From NCBI GenBank assembly GCA_945879075.1, contig CAMCUY010000008.1, positions 1 to 43,459 on the forward strand: 43,459 nt of DNA. Direction: 5' to 3'. This document shows, in pieces, positions 1 through 7,962 of the stretch (within the stretch, counting starts at the first letter, position 1; every line of letters begins with the position of its first letter). Made by a program: the position numbers and the translations under genes. This stretch comes from Akkermansia muciniphila (GTDB lineage Bacteria > Verrucomicrobiota > Verrucomicrobiia > Verrucomicrobiales > Akkermansiaceae). The notes under the pieces are model-generated. The model did no database searches. It worked only from the letters and a program-made list of their open reading frames with translations, and was not told where the DNA came from.

Positions 1-129
<129 letters not shown>

Positions 130-423
130 CGCTCAGGCCGCAGCGGATCCAAGGTGCGCGGGCTGGTCGACATCGACTACGATGTCACCGGCTGCGCCTG
201 GGCGAGCGGGCCAGGCGCGAACAACGACCACAAGGCGGATAGACGGAAAAGAGTTTTCATGGGAAGGGGTGGCGGACGCAGGCGGATTGTTAGGATGTTT
301 CGAGGTTGGTTTGCCCGCCGCCCAAACGCGTCTGGGTGGGATGGTATCCATATGGAGGAGCTGTCGGTTGGAGTTCGCGCGGGCGGCCCGGAGCCATTCC
401 GACTCGGCTCGCCGCTGGATTTC
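130..423. other. Intergenic stretch, nothing recognised
   Basis: No gene with credible protein content was seen between the end of argS and the small minus-strand gene. Open frames exist on both strands but read as arginine- and glycine-rich non-coding translations. No convincing argS terminator was found. Confidence 0.4.
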
Positions 424-639
424 TCACGCTTCGTGAGGCTTTGTGATCGGCTCGAGGGGGAGCGCAGCAGGCGGGCATGGATCGGAGTCCGTCATGAGCT
501 CCATGCCGCTGGAGCGGATCAGCGAGAGCGCCGCGCACCTCACCACCTCGGGCGCGGAGTGGAAGCCCAACAACCGAGCCTTCTCAAGAAGCTGAATCTC
601 ATTCTCAGTTAGAGGCAAGCGAACCGTTTGCATACTCAC
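424..639 (-). CDS. Small ribbon-helix-helix-like protein
   Basis: Encodes 71 residues from a GTG at 639, or 69 from the ATG at 633. The pattern fits a ribbon-helix-helix DNA-binding fold: a short strand (MQTVRLPLTENE) followed by two helices (IQLLEKARLLGF, then APEVVRCAALSLIRSSG). The last 25 residues are proline-rich and probably disordered. It is divergent from another small protein of the same apparent type at 712. Two direct repeats lie over its start and could be an operator. Such proteins are usually autoregulators or antitoxins; no toxin gene is visible beside it. The exact family is unknown to me. Confidence 0.5.
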   Translation of the reverse strand: MSMQTVRLPLTENEIQLLEKARLLGFHSAPEVVRCAALSLIRSSGMELMTDSDPCPPAALPLEPITKPHEA

Positions 640-653
640 CGTTCTGCACCGTT
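637..653 (-). promoter_or_regulatory. Candidate operator: two direct repeats 10 bp apart
   Basis: On the minus strand AACGGTG occurs twice with start-to-start spacing of exactly 10 bp, covering the first codons and upstream edge of the small ribbon-helix-helix-like gene. Ribbon-helix-helix repressors often bind tandem sites about one helical turn apart, so autoregulation is an inference. Confidence 0.35.
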
Positions 654-711
654 ACACACCAAGGACAAGAAAATTATTGAGTTGTTTTGAAATGGATTTA
701 TTCTGGAGGTT

Positions 712-999
712 ATGGCAGCTGCAAAAAACAAGAGAGGCATCACGGTCCGCTTTGAGGATCATGAAATGGCAAAGCTTGAAGAGCTTGCGGCGCGTTTCCA
801 TGTGAGTTCGGCGACCATCTTGCGCTGGGCCTTGCAGGCCTTGGCGGAATACGTCGAACTCAACGGCGGCAAGATTATCCTGCCCGTCGATTTCACTAAT
901 TTCCCCTTCCCCGTAGCGCGTTGTCCAACAGCGGACGAAGGGGCCGAGGCCGCAAAGACGCCGCTCGCAGCGAACAAGAAGACAAAACCTTCTTACTGA
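712..999 (+). CDS. Small ribbon-helix-helix-like protein
   Basis: 95 residues; the ATG at 712 is preceded by a good GGAGG at 705-709, one of the few clear ribosome-binding sites in the window. The N-terminal 55 residues follow the ribbon-helix-helix plan: strand KRGITVRFEDHE, helix MAKLEELAARFH, turn VSSA and helix TILRWALQALAEYVEL. A proline-rich, lysine-ending tail follows. It probably binds DNA. The next frame downstream (same phase, after the stop) carries a PEP-CTERM relic that belongs to another gene. No partner toxin was identified. Confidence 0.6.
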   Translation: MAAAKNKRGITVRFEDHEMAKLEELAARFHVSSATILRWALQALAEYVELNGGKIILPVDFTNFPFPVARCPTADEGAEAAKTPLAANKKTKPSY

Positions 1000-1050
1000 G
1001 GTTAGAGCCAGGGCGATGCGGCGCGAATTTACTCATCACGGCGGCGCCCG

Positions 1051-1209
1051 GTGATCGCCGCGACATCGGCTCTTGCATGGCCCGGCCGCCCTCCCGGGGC
1101 AAATGGAGGCACGAGCGCAAGCAAGACCTTCGACACCATCACCCCCATCCCCGAGCCCAATTTCGCGGCGCTACCCGGAGTGCTCGCTCTGCTGCGTCGC
1201 AAACGGTGA
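1051..1209 (+). pseudogene. Relic of a PEP-CTERM exported protein
   Basis: In frame 1, ending at the TGA at 1207-1209, the translation contains TPIPEPNFAALPGVLALLRRKR split as TPIPEP, a short hydrophobic stretch NFAALPGVLALL and a basic end RRKR. That is the three-part PEP-CTERM sorting signal read by the exosortase/EpsH system, frequent in Verrucomicrobiae. Only about 35 residues precede it, with a hydrophobic bit (VIAATSALAW) resembling part of a signal peptide, and no ATG or ribosome-binding site. I read it as a gene that lost its middle by deletion. A terminator hairpin follows directly, as behind an intact gene. Confidence 0.55.
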
Positions 1210-1233
1210 TTCCGGCTAAAAAACGAAAGGGAC

Positions 1234-1262
1234 CCGAGGAGCATCCTCGGCTGCTTTTCTTT
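1234..1262 (+). terminator. Intrinsic terminator behind the PEP-CTERM relic
   Basis: A perfect 7-bp stem (CCGAGGA / TCCTCGG, 1234-1240 and 1244-1250) with a 3-nt loop is followed by a T-rich run at 1254-1262. A-rich sequence upstream could let it work in both directions. Confidence 0.65.
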
Positions 1263-1757
1263 CTCCGCTGCCAACCTCAAAACCCACTCCTTCCAACTTC
1301 ATCCACTTTGGAGGAATGCAATTCAGGACGGTCTCCAGTTATTGGGTTTTCCGGGGCTCGCCCAATGCCTTGATGCTCATCTCCGCCGGCGACGGCATGG
1401 GCCAAGTCTCCCGCGAGCTCGGCATCTCGACACGAACGCTCGGCGAATGGAAGAGGCCTAAGAAGCAGCCGCCACGGCCGACCGGTGGCGCCGAAATGAA
1501 TCTGTTCAACTGCTCTTCTCCCCCGGGCGGGGAGCCCAATTGTAACAGCAACAAAGCCCAACACTGACACAGATGTCGACTGTGAGGGAACACTTGGAAA
1601 AGAAGCCACAGCTGCCTGCCAAGTGGCTCTGGAGTGTCCGGAGATCCCATCCGGAGATCCGTACCGATTGGGTCCGGCTCAATCGTGCCGGGAGAGGCTT
1701 TCACCGGCCCGACATGAAGGGAGCCCTTCGCCCCCCCTAAGTCGTTACTTTTGAAAA
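1263..1757. other. Intergenic stretch without a supported gene
   Basis: A frame at 1316-1567 contains a short helix-turn-helix-like piece (VSRELGISTRTLGEWKR) resembling the N-terminus of IS3/IS66-type transposase subunits, but the rest has no recognisable content. It may be debris of a transposase gene. Confidence 0.25.
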
Positions 1758-1843
1758 TGGTGGGTAGAGATGGATTCGAACCAACGTAAGCTTACGCTAG
1801 CAGATTTACAGTCTGCCCCCTTTAGCCACTCGGGCATCTACCC
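1758..1843 (-). tRNA. tRNA-Tyr (GTA)
   Basis: Read on the minus strand: acceptor arm GGGTAGA (1843-1837) pairs with TCTACCC (1768-1762), anticodon GTA at 1809-1807 in a CAGACTGTAAATCTG arm, a long variable arm (AGCGTAAGCTTACGT region) typical of class II tRNA-Tyr, and a T-arm with GGTTCGAATCC. The discriminator is A and the 3' CCA is encoded at 1760-1758. All arms pair, so it should be functional. Confidence 0.95.
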
Positions 1844-1959
1844 ATTCCGCTTGCGCGGGGCGGATGTATGAGGATCGATGCCGGATCTGACAAGAGGAAT
1901 TTCGCCCAGGCGGGAGATTTTCTCGGAATCCCCGGGACGGCTCCGCCGCTGCTCCCCGC

Positions 1960-2529
1960 TCAGCCCCTCCTGGCCATGGCGGATTTGCGCAGCTCCATCA
2001 CCATGAGCGGCGGGACGTTGAGCAGGCAGAGGTCGCTGCGCGAGAGATCGAATAGCTCGTGTTCGGAGATTTGCAGCGAGAACTGATAGGTGATGAATAC
2101 GCTGTCGGGACCCATCGCCAGCGAGATGTTGGCAAGCAACTTTTCGCGCAGTTCGCGCGCCATGATGGTGAACGGAATGCCCGAGACGATGTAGTCGGGA
2201 TTGGAAATGCCCATCTGCGTCAAGGTTTCGGCCAGATGCAGGGCATCACTGTGCACCACGGTCACCCGCTCGTCGTGAACGAACTGCTTTTCCAAATGCT
2301 CGGCGAAATGGTCGTCCAGCTCGATGAGCACCAGCTGCGACTCCGGGCTCATCCGCCGGACGATCTGGCGGGTGTGACAACCCTCACCGGGACCAAGTTC
2401 AATGACCACCCGCGGCTTGGAGAAATCAATGCGCCTCGCGGTTTTGCGGGTCAGAAACCCGGAACTCGGGATGAGGTAGCCGACGCGAATCGGGTTCGCC
2501 AGGACGCGCTTGAAGAAAAGGAGGCTCAT
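1960..2529 (-). CDS. Class I SAM-dependent methyltransferase (phospholipid N-methyltransferase-like)
   Basis: 189 residues. The SAM-binding glycine loop VIELGPGEG is at residues 43-51, followed by an acidic residue at the end of strand 2 (LIELDDHFAEHLEK) and a motif IV region VSGIPFTIM. The GIPF motif and the length resemble bacterial phospholipid N-methyltransferases (PmtA-like, COG3963) and rRNA adenine dimethylase relatives. The likely role is methylation of phosphatidylethanolamine at the membrane, but the substrate cannot be decided from sequence. The start ATG at 2529 has no Shine-Dalgarno sequence. It stands alone between tRNA-Tyr and the heat-shock genes. Confidence 0.75.
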   Translation of the reverse strand: MSLLFFKRVLANPIRVGYLIPSSGFLTRKTARRIDFSKPRVVIELGPGEGCHTRQIVRRMSPESQLVLIELDDHFAEHLEKQFVHDERVTVVHSDALHLAETLTQMGISNPDYIVSGIPFTIMARELREKLLANISLAMGPDSVFITYQFSLQISEHELFDLSRSDLCLLNVPPLMVMELRKSAMARRG

Positions 2530-2852
2530 GAGGAGGTTTCGCGGGAGTAAAGCCGCGACCGGACCGCAGGTCTAGCATGAGATGCGGGAGCGAGCTGCCC
2601 GCCACGACCATCCGCGCCAGATTGATCCAGCCAAAGCGTCCCAAGCGCGACAATAGTTCCCGTTTCGGGAGGATCTCAACCAACGGATCGCAGCCCGAAA
2701 AATACCATTTTCCATTGATTTTGAGGCGCTTGGATCAATCGCCAGCCGCTTTGCATGAATCCTGCGAGGGGAGCTTTGGAAATCCACCCCTCCATCCCGC
2801 AAGGTGGGATCCGCGTCATCAAAGCAACCCAATCAACAACCAATCCACCATC

Positions 2853-3239
2853 ATGAACTTCATCCAAAAATACCAACCCACCTTGTCGTGGGTCAGCGAG
2901 CTGGACCGGCTCTTTGACCAAAGCTTCCGCAACCCAGCTTTCACGCTCGGTCCGCGCGAGGCATTCCATGAGTCCGACAACGCCTGGATTCTGCGCTTGG
3001 ACCTTCCCGGTTTCCGCAAGGAAGACATCAAACTGACGATCAACGACCACACACTTCAAGTCGCCGCGGAATCCCCTGCCGCCCGGCCTTTCAGCGGGAA
3101 ATTCGAAGGCCAATGGCGGCTCGGCGACGAGGTTGATGCCGCAGCCATCGCCGCCCACTTGGAAAACGGCGTGCTCGAACTGACCCTGCCGAAAAAACCG
3201 CCGACCATCGCCGCGCCCACCTTCATCCCGATCCAATAA
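2853..3239 (+). CDS. Small heat-shock protein (Hsp20/alpha-crystallin)
   Basis: 128 residues from the ATG at 2853, which matches the usual N-terminus better than in-frame starts further upstream. The alpha-crystallin domain spans about residues 40-120: AWILRLDLPGFRKEDIKLTI near the start and the A-x-x-x-n-GVL signature near the end as NGVLELTLPKK. It ends with an IPI tripeptide, the IxI motif that mediates oligomer assembly. Members hold unfolding proteins in an ATP-independent way. A second Hsp20 follows after 25 nt, so both are probably one heat-inducible operon. Confidence 0.88.
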   Translation: MNFIQKYQPTLSWVSELDRLFDQSFRNPAFTLGPREAFHESDNAWILRLDLPGFRKEDIKLTINDHTLQVAAESPAARPFSGKFEGQWRLGDEVDAAAIAAHLENGVLELTLPKKPPTIAAPTFIPIQ

Positions 3240-3264
3240 ATCCGAACCCCAACTCCCTAAAATC

Positions 3265-3642
3265 ATGAATGCCTGCATGACCCCCAGCGACAACGCCCCC
3301 ACCGCGGAGCAGAAGGAAATCGTCCAACGTCCGTATTTCCATGCGGAGGAGGACGAAAACGGCGCGAGCCTGCAAGTCGCCTTGCCCGGAGTGCGCAAGG
3401 AGGATTTGAAACTCACGTTCCACGAATCCAGCCTGGTGATGGAAGGGAAACGCAGCGACGGGGTTCCCGAAAACTGGAAAACCCTGCGCGACACCAACCC
3501 GGCCAATTACTACGGCCTCAACATCCGCCTCACTTCCAGCCTCGACGGCACCAAGACCACCGCCTCGTTCGAGGAGGGTATCCTGACGCTCAAAGTGCCA
3601 GCCAGCGAGGAAGCCAAGCCCCGCGTCATCGAGGTGAAGTGA
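3265..3642 (+). CDS. Small heat-shock protein (Hsp20/alpha-crystallin)
   Basis: 125 residues, start ATG at 3265. The alpha-crystallin domain is clear from about residue 25: LQVALPGVRKEDLKLTF, VMEGKR, then EEGILTLKVP as the conserved G-x-L signature, and a VIEV end that can serve as an IxI-type motif. It differs markedly from the preceding Hsp20, so the pair is likely to form two oligomer types or a mixed one, as known for tandem bacterial Hsp20 pairs (inference). The two genes share orientation and a 25-nt gap, suggesting co-transcription. Confidence 0.88.
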   Translation: MNACMTPSDNAPTAEQKEIVQRPYFHAEEDENGASLQVALPGVRKEDLKLTFHESSLVMEGKRSDGVPENWKTLRDTNPANYYGLNIRLTSSLDGTKTTASFEEGILTLKVPASEEAKPRVIEVK

Positions 3643-3669
3643 GCTCGGCACCGCGGATTTTCGATGGCA

Positions 3670-4026
3670 ACATTGCCGCAAGCCTGCAGCCAGATGATGA
3701 CCGCCTGTGCCAGCAATTGGGTAATGCGCTGGTAACGGTCCGCCCAAGGCACCGCGACCTCCTCGATGCTCCCGTCTCGATGCTTCACACTGGGGACATT
3801 TGCCTTGATGACCGTTTCAAACTGGCAGGTGTCCAAGTGCCGCCAAGTCCTCTCCGTCCACTGGTGCAGGGATGCCGCCTGCTTGGTCTCGGGATGTCCC
3901 CACCGGGTCGCCCGGTCCACCTCCGCCGTGATAACAACCCGTTTGGCCTCCATCTTGAGTTCCATTCACGATCTTCCACGGAGCGGAGATCCCAAGAATC
4001 TGACGGTAAAAATCGGTGCTTTTCAT
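3670..4026 (-). pseudogene. Decayed ISL3-family transposase, N-terminal part
   Basis: Reading on the minus strand from an ATG at 4026, MKSTDFYRQILGISAPWKIVN matches the start of ISL3 transposases; the next conserved piece, MELKMEAKRVVITAEVD, lies in another frame, so a one- or two-base indel sits near 3968. The second frame continues with TERTWRHLDTCQFET, KANVPSVKHRDG, VPWADRYQRITQLL, all typical of the ISL3 N-terminal region. The zinc-ribbon cysteines are lost (WGHPET where WGCPxC is usual). Homology stops near 3670, before the catalytic domain. The remnant abuts the end of the second hsp20 gene. It cannot be active. Confidence 0.7.
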
Positions 4027-4163
4027 CAGGAAAAGTCTCGACGCCCCGGCCACTTGCCGCAAAGGATATGCACCATATTGCACCATAAATCAAAAATTTC
4101 TCAACTTTTCCCGAGGGAGCCCCGCCATTTGTCCCACCCCCTGTGTTTGAATGATGGTGTTAT

Positions 4164-4841
4164 ATGAACAACGCCCACACTGAAATCGTCTTCGTCCTCG
4201 ACCGCTCCGGCTCCATGCAAGCAATGGTTGAGCCCGCCATCAGCGGCTTCAACCGCCTGCTCCGCGAACAACAACAAGTCCCCGGCCACGCGCGGTTCAC
4301 GCTGGTGCTGTTCGACGATCAATACGAGCTGCCGTTCCATTCGGTCCCGATCGCAGAGGTCGTGGAGCTCGACACCTCCACCTTCGTCCCGCGCGGCAGC
4401 ACGGCGCTGCTCGACGCCATCGGCCGGACCATCGACGACCTCGGCAGCAAGCTCGCGGCAACGCCCGAGAAGGATCACCCGAACCAGGTCATCATCGCGA
4501 TTTTAACGGACGGCGAGGAGAACGCCTCCACCCGCTACACATGGGAGGCCGTGGCGAAACGCATCCGTCATCGGTCGGAGAAATACCAATGGCAGTTCCT
4601 TTTCCTGGGAGCCAACCAGGACGCCATCGCCACGGCGGGACGGATGAGCATCCAGGCTAACAACACCACGAACTTTGCGATGAACGAACATTCTTACACC
4701 TCGTCCAAAGGAGCGCTCAGCCGGAAAATGAGCGCCTTCCGCCGCAGCAGCCGGGGCGATAACGACGCCGCCACGGTCCACGATGCCGCCGCTCCTTTGG
4801 AATCCCTGCGTGAGGAGGAAGAACGCAAGGACGTGAAATAA
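4164..4841 (+). CDS. VWA-domain protein
   Basis: 225 residues. The von Willebrand factor A fold is evident: the metal-ion-dependent adhesion site D13-R-S15-G-S17, T80 in RGSTALLDAIG, and TDGEEN near residue 115. No signal peptide or membrane helix, so it should be cytoplasmic; the last 40 residues are charged and end in EEERKDVK. Such stand-alone VWA proteins usually assemble with AAA ATPases or kinases, but no partner is adjacent. A TTGTCC hexamer 35 nt upstream of the ATG and absence of a Shine-Dalgarno hint at a leaderless transcript, with a poor -10. Cellular role unknown. Confidence 0.8.
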   Translation: MNNAHTEIVFVLDRSGSMQAMVEPAISGFNRLLREQQQVPGHARFTLVLFDDQYELPFHSVPIAEVVELDTSTFVPRGSTALLDAIGRTIDDLGSKLAATPEKDHPNQVIIAILTDGEENASTRYTWEAVAKRIRHRSEKYQWQFLFLGANQDAIATAGRMSIQANNTTNFAMNEHSYTSSKGALSRKMSAFRRSSRGDNDAATVHDAAAPLESLREEEERKDVK

Positions 4842-4937
4842 TTTCGCAGCCCCCGCGCGAAAGTTCCCTGCGTCGCGAGAGCTGGTGGATTGCACCCGGC
4901 CTTAGCTCATGTCATCGCGGCGCAGGGACCAATTTTG

Positions 4938-5735
4938 CTAGATCAGAGGCTCGGTGCGGCGCTGCCGCTTTTCGAAAAGCACGGTCTCACGGTAGCCTGC
5001 CGCCTTGGCGATGCTGATGGCTCTCGGAAAATCCCGGGCGACCTCGCCGGGCGCATGCGCGTCCGAGGAAATCACCAGCCCGACGCCGGCGGAGCACGCG
5101 AGTTCGAGGAAGCGTGGCGTCGGATAGGCTTCGCCACACGGCTTGTGCCACCCGGCGCTGTTGATTTCGATGACGCTGCCGGCCGCGGCGATGGCGTCGA
5201 TGACCGGTTCGTAAAAGCGGTCGAGATCGCCGGCAGGGACGTGGGCGAATTTTTTCACCAGGTCCGGGTGGGCGAGAATATCGAAGATGCCGCTGTCCGC
5301 CATTTTCGCATAAGTTTCCCAATAATGCGTCCAGACGGCGTCCACATCGCTCGCCGCCCAGCGGCCAAGCCACTTCGGATTGTCGAAATCCCAGTCGCCG
5401 AGGTAGTGGACGGAGCCGATCAGATAGTCCCAGTCGTAACGGGAAGCGAGCCTGGCGATCCATGGCTCGCAGCCAGCCAGCCAGTCGCATTCCAAACCGG
5501 CGCGGACGGGAATCCGGCCCGCCGCGTGGGCACGGGCGCGTTCGATCCAGCGGAAATATTCGGGAAGTTCCGCCTCGGTCATCCGCCAATCATCGAAGGG
5601 TTCGGGGATCTGCGGCGCGTGATCGGAAATCCCGTATTCGGTCAGTCCGGCCTTCACCGCAGCCTCGATGAAGGCCTCCGGTTCGCCCTCGGCATGGCGG
5701 CAAAGCGGCGTGTGGGTGTGATAGTCGGCGGGCAC
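4938..5735 (-). CDS. PHP-domain histidinol-phosphatase-like enzyme
   Basis: 265 residues from a GTG at 5735. PHP metal-binding motifs are present in order: DYHTHTPLCRHAEG at the N-terminus, YGISDHAP, LECDW, IGSVHYL, ILAHPDLVKK, EINSAGWHKP and SSDAHAPG. This is the pattern of the HisJ/HisK type histidinol-phosphate phosphatase, which converts histidinol phosphate to histidinol in histidine biosynthesis. No other his genes are nearby, so the substrate is inferred from family only. It is divergent from the phosphotransacetylase gene, with starts about 85 nt apart. Confidence 0.8.
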   Translation of the reverse strand: MPADYHTHTPLCRHAEGEPEAFIEAAVKAGLTEYGISDHAPQIPEPFDDWRMTEAELPEYFRWIERARAHAAGRIPVRAGLECDWLAGCEPWIARLASRYDWDYLIGSVHYLGDWDFDNPKWLGRWAASDVDAVWTHYWETYAKMADSGIFDILAHPDLVKKFAHVPAGDLDRFYEPVIDAIAAAGSVIEINSAGWHKPCGEAYPTPRFLELACSAGVGLVISSDAHAPGEVARDFPRAISIAKAAGYRETVLFEKRQRRTEPLI

Positions 5736-5818
5736 TTGCGTATTTCAGGATGAATCGGATTGAAGCGACGGCAGAAGCCATACTAGAGTTGCGGCACGCT
5801 GCAAGCGCCAGAGTTTCC

Positions 5819-6892
5819 ATGTCCGACATTTCCCCAGAGCCCGCCACGGGCAATTGCGTCACCCACTACCTCCTCGACCAACTCCGCCGCCATCCGAAGC
5901 GAGTGGTTTTCACCGAAGGCGAGGACATCCGCGTCATCCGCGCCGCCGCCCGGTTGGTGGCGGAAGAAGTGGTCGCGCCGATCCTGCTGGGCAACCGCGA
6001 TCGCATCCGCGCCCTTGCCGCGAAACATTCCGTCTCGCTGAAATTCGTCCACATCATCGATCCACCGCTCGCCTCGGACTTCGGGCTGTTTTGCCAGCGG
6101 GTGGAAAACATGGCCCGCTACCGGACCCTGCAGATCGGCGATCCGGCGGAAATCGTCGCCCGCCCGCATTATTTCGGCGCGCTGATGGTCCAATACGGCC
6201 AGGCAGACGCGCTGGTCGGCGGCAACCAAGCGCTTCCCGCGGCCTATTTCCGTGCGCTGCTGCAAACGATCAAACCATTGCCGAACGTCCCGAAAATCTT
6301 CGGCGTGACGATTTTGACCGGCGATCACCTCAAACATCTGGGCGGAAGCGGAATTTTGTTTCTCGCCGACTGTGGGCTGAACCCGAATCCCGACGTCGCC
6401 GAACTCGCGGCGATCGCCCTGGAAACCGGCAAACTGGCGCACCATTTCCTCGGACGCAAAGCCTTCGTGGCCATGCTCAGCCACTCGACGAAAGGTTCCG
6501 CCAACACCCCGGACGCCCAGCGCATGGCCGCCGCCGCCTCACTCGCACGGGATGAGGCGCTGAAGCAATGTCTGGACATCGGCATCGAGGGCGAGCTCCA
6601 AGCGGATGTTGCGCTCGACCCTGCGGCGGCGGAAACGAAGCTTCCCGCCGCGGAGGCGCGCCCGACGGCGGATGTGTTGGTTTTCCCCAATTTGGATGCG
6701 GCTCACATTTCGCTGAAGCTGCTCCAACACGTCGCCGGAGCGCAAAACTACGGCCAGCTCATCCTCGGCCTGTCCCGCCCGGCGGCGCAAGTGCCGCGGA
6801 CGGCAACGGTGGAGACGATTTTCGGCACCGCCGCCGCCATCGCGGTGGAGGCCATCAAGTTCCACCAGCTATACCCGGACGGGGACAGCTAA
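5819..6892 (+). CDS. pta: Phosphate acetyltransferase (PTA/PTB family)
   Basis: 357 residues from the ATG at 5819, chosen because the family homology starts about here; an in-frame ATG at 5750 would add 23 residues. The single PTA/PTB catalytic domain shows VFTEGEDIRVIRAA near the N-terminus, ALVGGNQAL, MLSHSTKGSANTPD and, near the C-terminus, FPNLDAAHISLKLLQ and LILGLSRPAAQVPR. It would interconvert acetyl-CoA and acetyl phosphate. The short form lacks the N-terminal DRTGG regulatory domain of the E. coli enzyme. No acetate kinase is adjacent; a phosphobutyryl-type specificity cannot be excluded. Confidence 0.78.
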   Translation: MSDISPEPATGNCVTHYLLDQLRRHPKRVVFTEGEDIRVIRAAARLVAEEVVAPILLGNRDRIRALAAKHSVSLKFVHIIDPPLASDFGLFCQRVENMARYRTLQIGDPAEIVARPHYFGALMVQYGQADALVGGNQALPAAYFRALLQTIKPLPNVPKIFGVTILTGDHLKHLGGSGILFLADCGLNPNPDVAELAAIALETGKLAHHFLGRKAFVAMLSHSTKGSANTPDAQRMAAAASLARDEALKQCLDIGIEGELQADVALDPAAAETKLPAAEARPTADVLVFPNLDAAHISLKLLQHVAGAQNYGQLILGLSRPAAQVPRTATVETIFGTAAAIAVEAIKFHQLYPDGDS

Positions 6893-6953
6893 GAATCCCC
6901 GGTGGCCCGATCGTGCAGGATTCCCTGGAAATCCGGCCGATAGTTTCGTTAGG

Positions 6954-6988
6954 TTGACGCCTCCGCACGGGTGCGCTATTAGTGCGAC
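6954..6988 (+). promoter_or_regulatory. Sigma-70-type promoter giving a leaderless start
   Basis: TTGACG at 6954-6959, spacer of exactly 17 nt, TATTAG at 6977-6982. Initiation 7 nt after the -10 falls on the G of the GTG at 6989, which has no Shine-Dalgarno sequence; a leaderless mRNA is the simplest reading. Confidence 0.6.
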
Positions 6989-7855
6989 GTGATTATCATC
7001 CGGAGTTTATTGGTCCTCTTCATCGCCTTCCCCGGCTTGGCAAACGCCCAGCTCTCGACATCCCTCAAGCTCTCGAAAAAACAATATCTGGCTGGCGAAC
7101 CCGTCATCGCCGTCGTCACCATCACCAATCACGCCGGCCGGGAGCTCACCTTTGCCAGTGACGGGCGCACGCAATGGCTCGATTTCATGCTGAAAGACAG
7201 CCACGGAGAATCCGTCACGTCCAAGGGACGCACTTTGTTTGGAAAAATGACGATCCGTGCGGGTGAATCCATGGCGCGTGAAGTCGATCTGGCCCAACAT
7301 TTCCAACTGAGCGAACCGGGAAATTTCTCGGTCGGAGCACTGGTCCACATGCCCGGCAGCAAGGTCGAAGGTTCCTCCACCAACCGGGTATTGTTCACAC
7401 AAAGTCCCGGCGTGCCTTACTGGTCCCAAAAGGTCGGCATTCCCGGCAAATCCGGGATGACACGGGAGTTCCGCATCCTCAATTTCAGCGGCGACGAAAA
7501 AGCCCAGGTCTACGCCCAAATCATCGATGGACGGACCGGCCAGAATGTCAGGACTTTCCTTCTCGGCGACGTCCTCATGCTCCGCAAACCCCTCGCCACC
7601 GTGGATCGCCAACAACGCATGCACGTCATGTTCCTCGCCACGCCGACGATGTGGGTCCACTACCAAATCGATACCGACGGCAAGGTCGCGGAGCGGCAGA
7701 TCCATCAGCGCGGCAGCCAGGGAGACCCGCAATTGCTAACCTTCGCGGACGGGACCGTTCGTGTCGCCAACAGCATTCCCTTCGATCCAAAGGCCGCCGC
7801 CGAAGCCAAAGCAAAGATCCGCAAGGCATCGGATCGTCCGCCCGTCGGCTACTGA
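6989..7855 (+). CDS. Exported protein of unknown function
   Basis: 288 residues from a GTG start. A signal peptide is plain: hydrophobic SLLVLFIAFPGLANA, cleavage expected before QLSTS, so the product is exported. Residues about 25-140 look like an immunoglobulin-like beta domain (KKQYLAGEPVIAVVTITNH, with alternating strands). The C-terminal half is also beta-rich, with a lysine- and alanine-rich end. I do not recognise the family. It is followed after about 105 AT-rich nt by the amidase gene, which has its own promoter, so they need not be an operon. Confidence 0.7.
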   Translation: MIIIRSLLVLFIAFPGLANAQLSTSLKLSKKQYLAGEPVIAVVTITNHAGRELTFASDGRTQWLDFMLKDSHGESVTSKGRTLFGKMTIRAGESMAREVDLAQHFQLSEPGNFSVGALVHMPGSKVEGSSTNRVLFTQSPGVPYWSQKVGIPGKSGMTREFRILNFSGDEKAQVYAQIIDGRTGQNVRTFLLGDVLMLRKPLATVDRQQRMHVMFLATPTMWVHYQIDTDGKVAERQIHQRGSQGDPQLLTFADGTVRVANSIPFDPKAAAEAKAKIRKASDRPPVGY

Positions 7856-7894
7856 CCGCCCTTGGTTTCGCTGAATTTCACCAAAAATCAGAAA

Positions 7895-7923
7895 TTGACT
7901 TTACAATTTTCAAAAAATATCAA
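7895..7923 (+). promoter_or_regulatory. Sigma-70-type promoter of the amidase gene
   Basis: TTGACT at 7895-7900, 17-nt spacer, TATCAA at 7918-7923, in a markedly AT-rich island in otherwise GC-rich DNA. Predicted start near 7930 leaves a leader of about 33 nt before the ATG at 7963. Confidence 0.6.
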
Positions 7924-7962
7924 TATATCCTAATTGTTTTACGTGCTTAACCTTTTTACTCC

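Noticed and set aside
154..612. A 152-codon plus-strand open frame downstream of argS
   Set aside because: Composition is arginine- and glycine-rich without hydrophobic pattern; it overlaps a more protein-like small gene on the minus strand.
1316..1567. A plus-strand frame with a helix-turn-helix-like piece (VSRELGISTRTLGEWKR)
   Set aside because: Only about 17 residues look like a transposase N-terminus and the GGAGG is one base from the ATG; too little to call a gene.
2676..3506. A 276-codon minus-strand frame opposite the heat-shock genes
   Set aside because: It is the antisense shadow of two clear Hsp20 genes and has no family resemblance.
4842..4880. Possible terminator TTTCGC / GCGAAA behind the VWA gene
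   Set aside because: Six-base stem with a large loop and no T run; not convincing.
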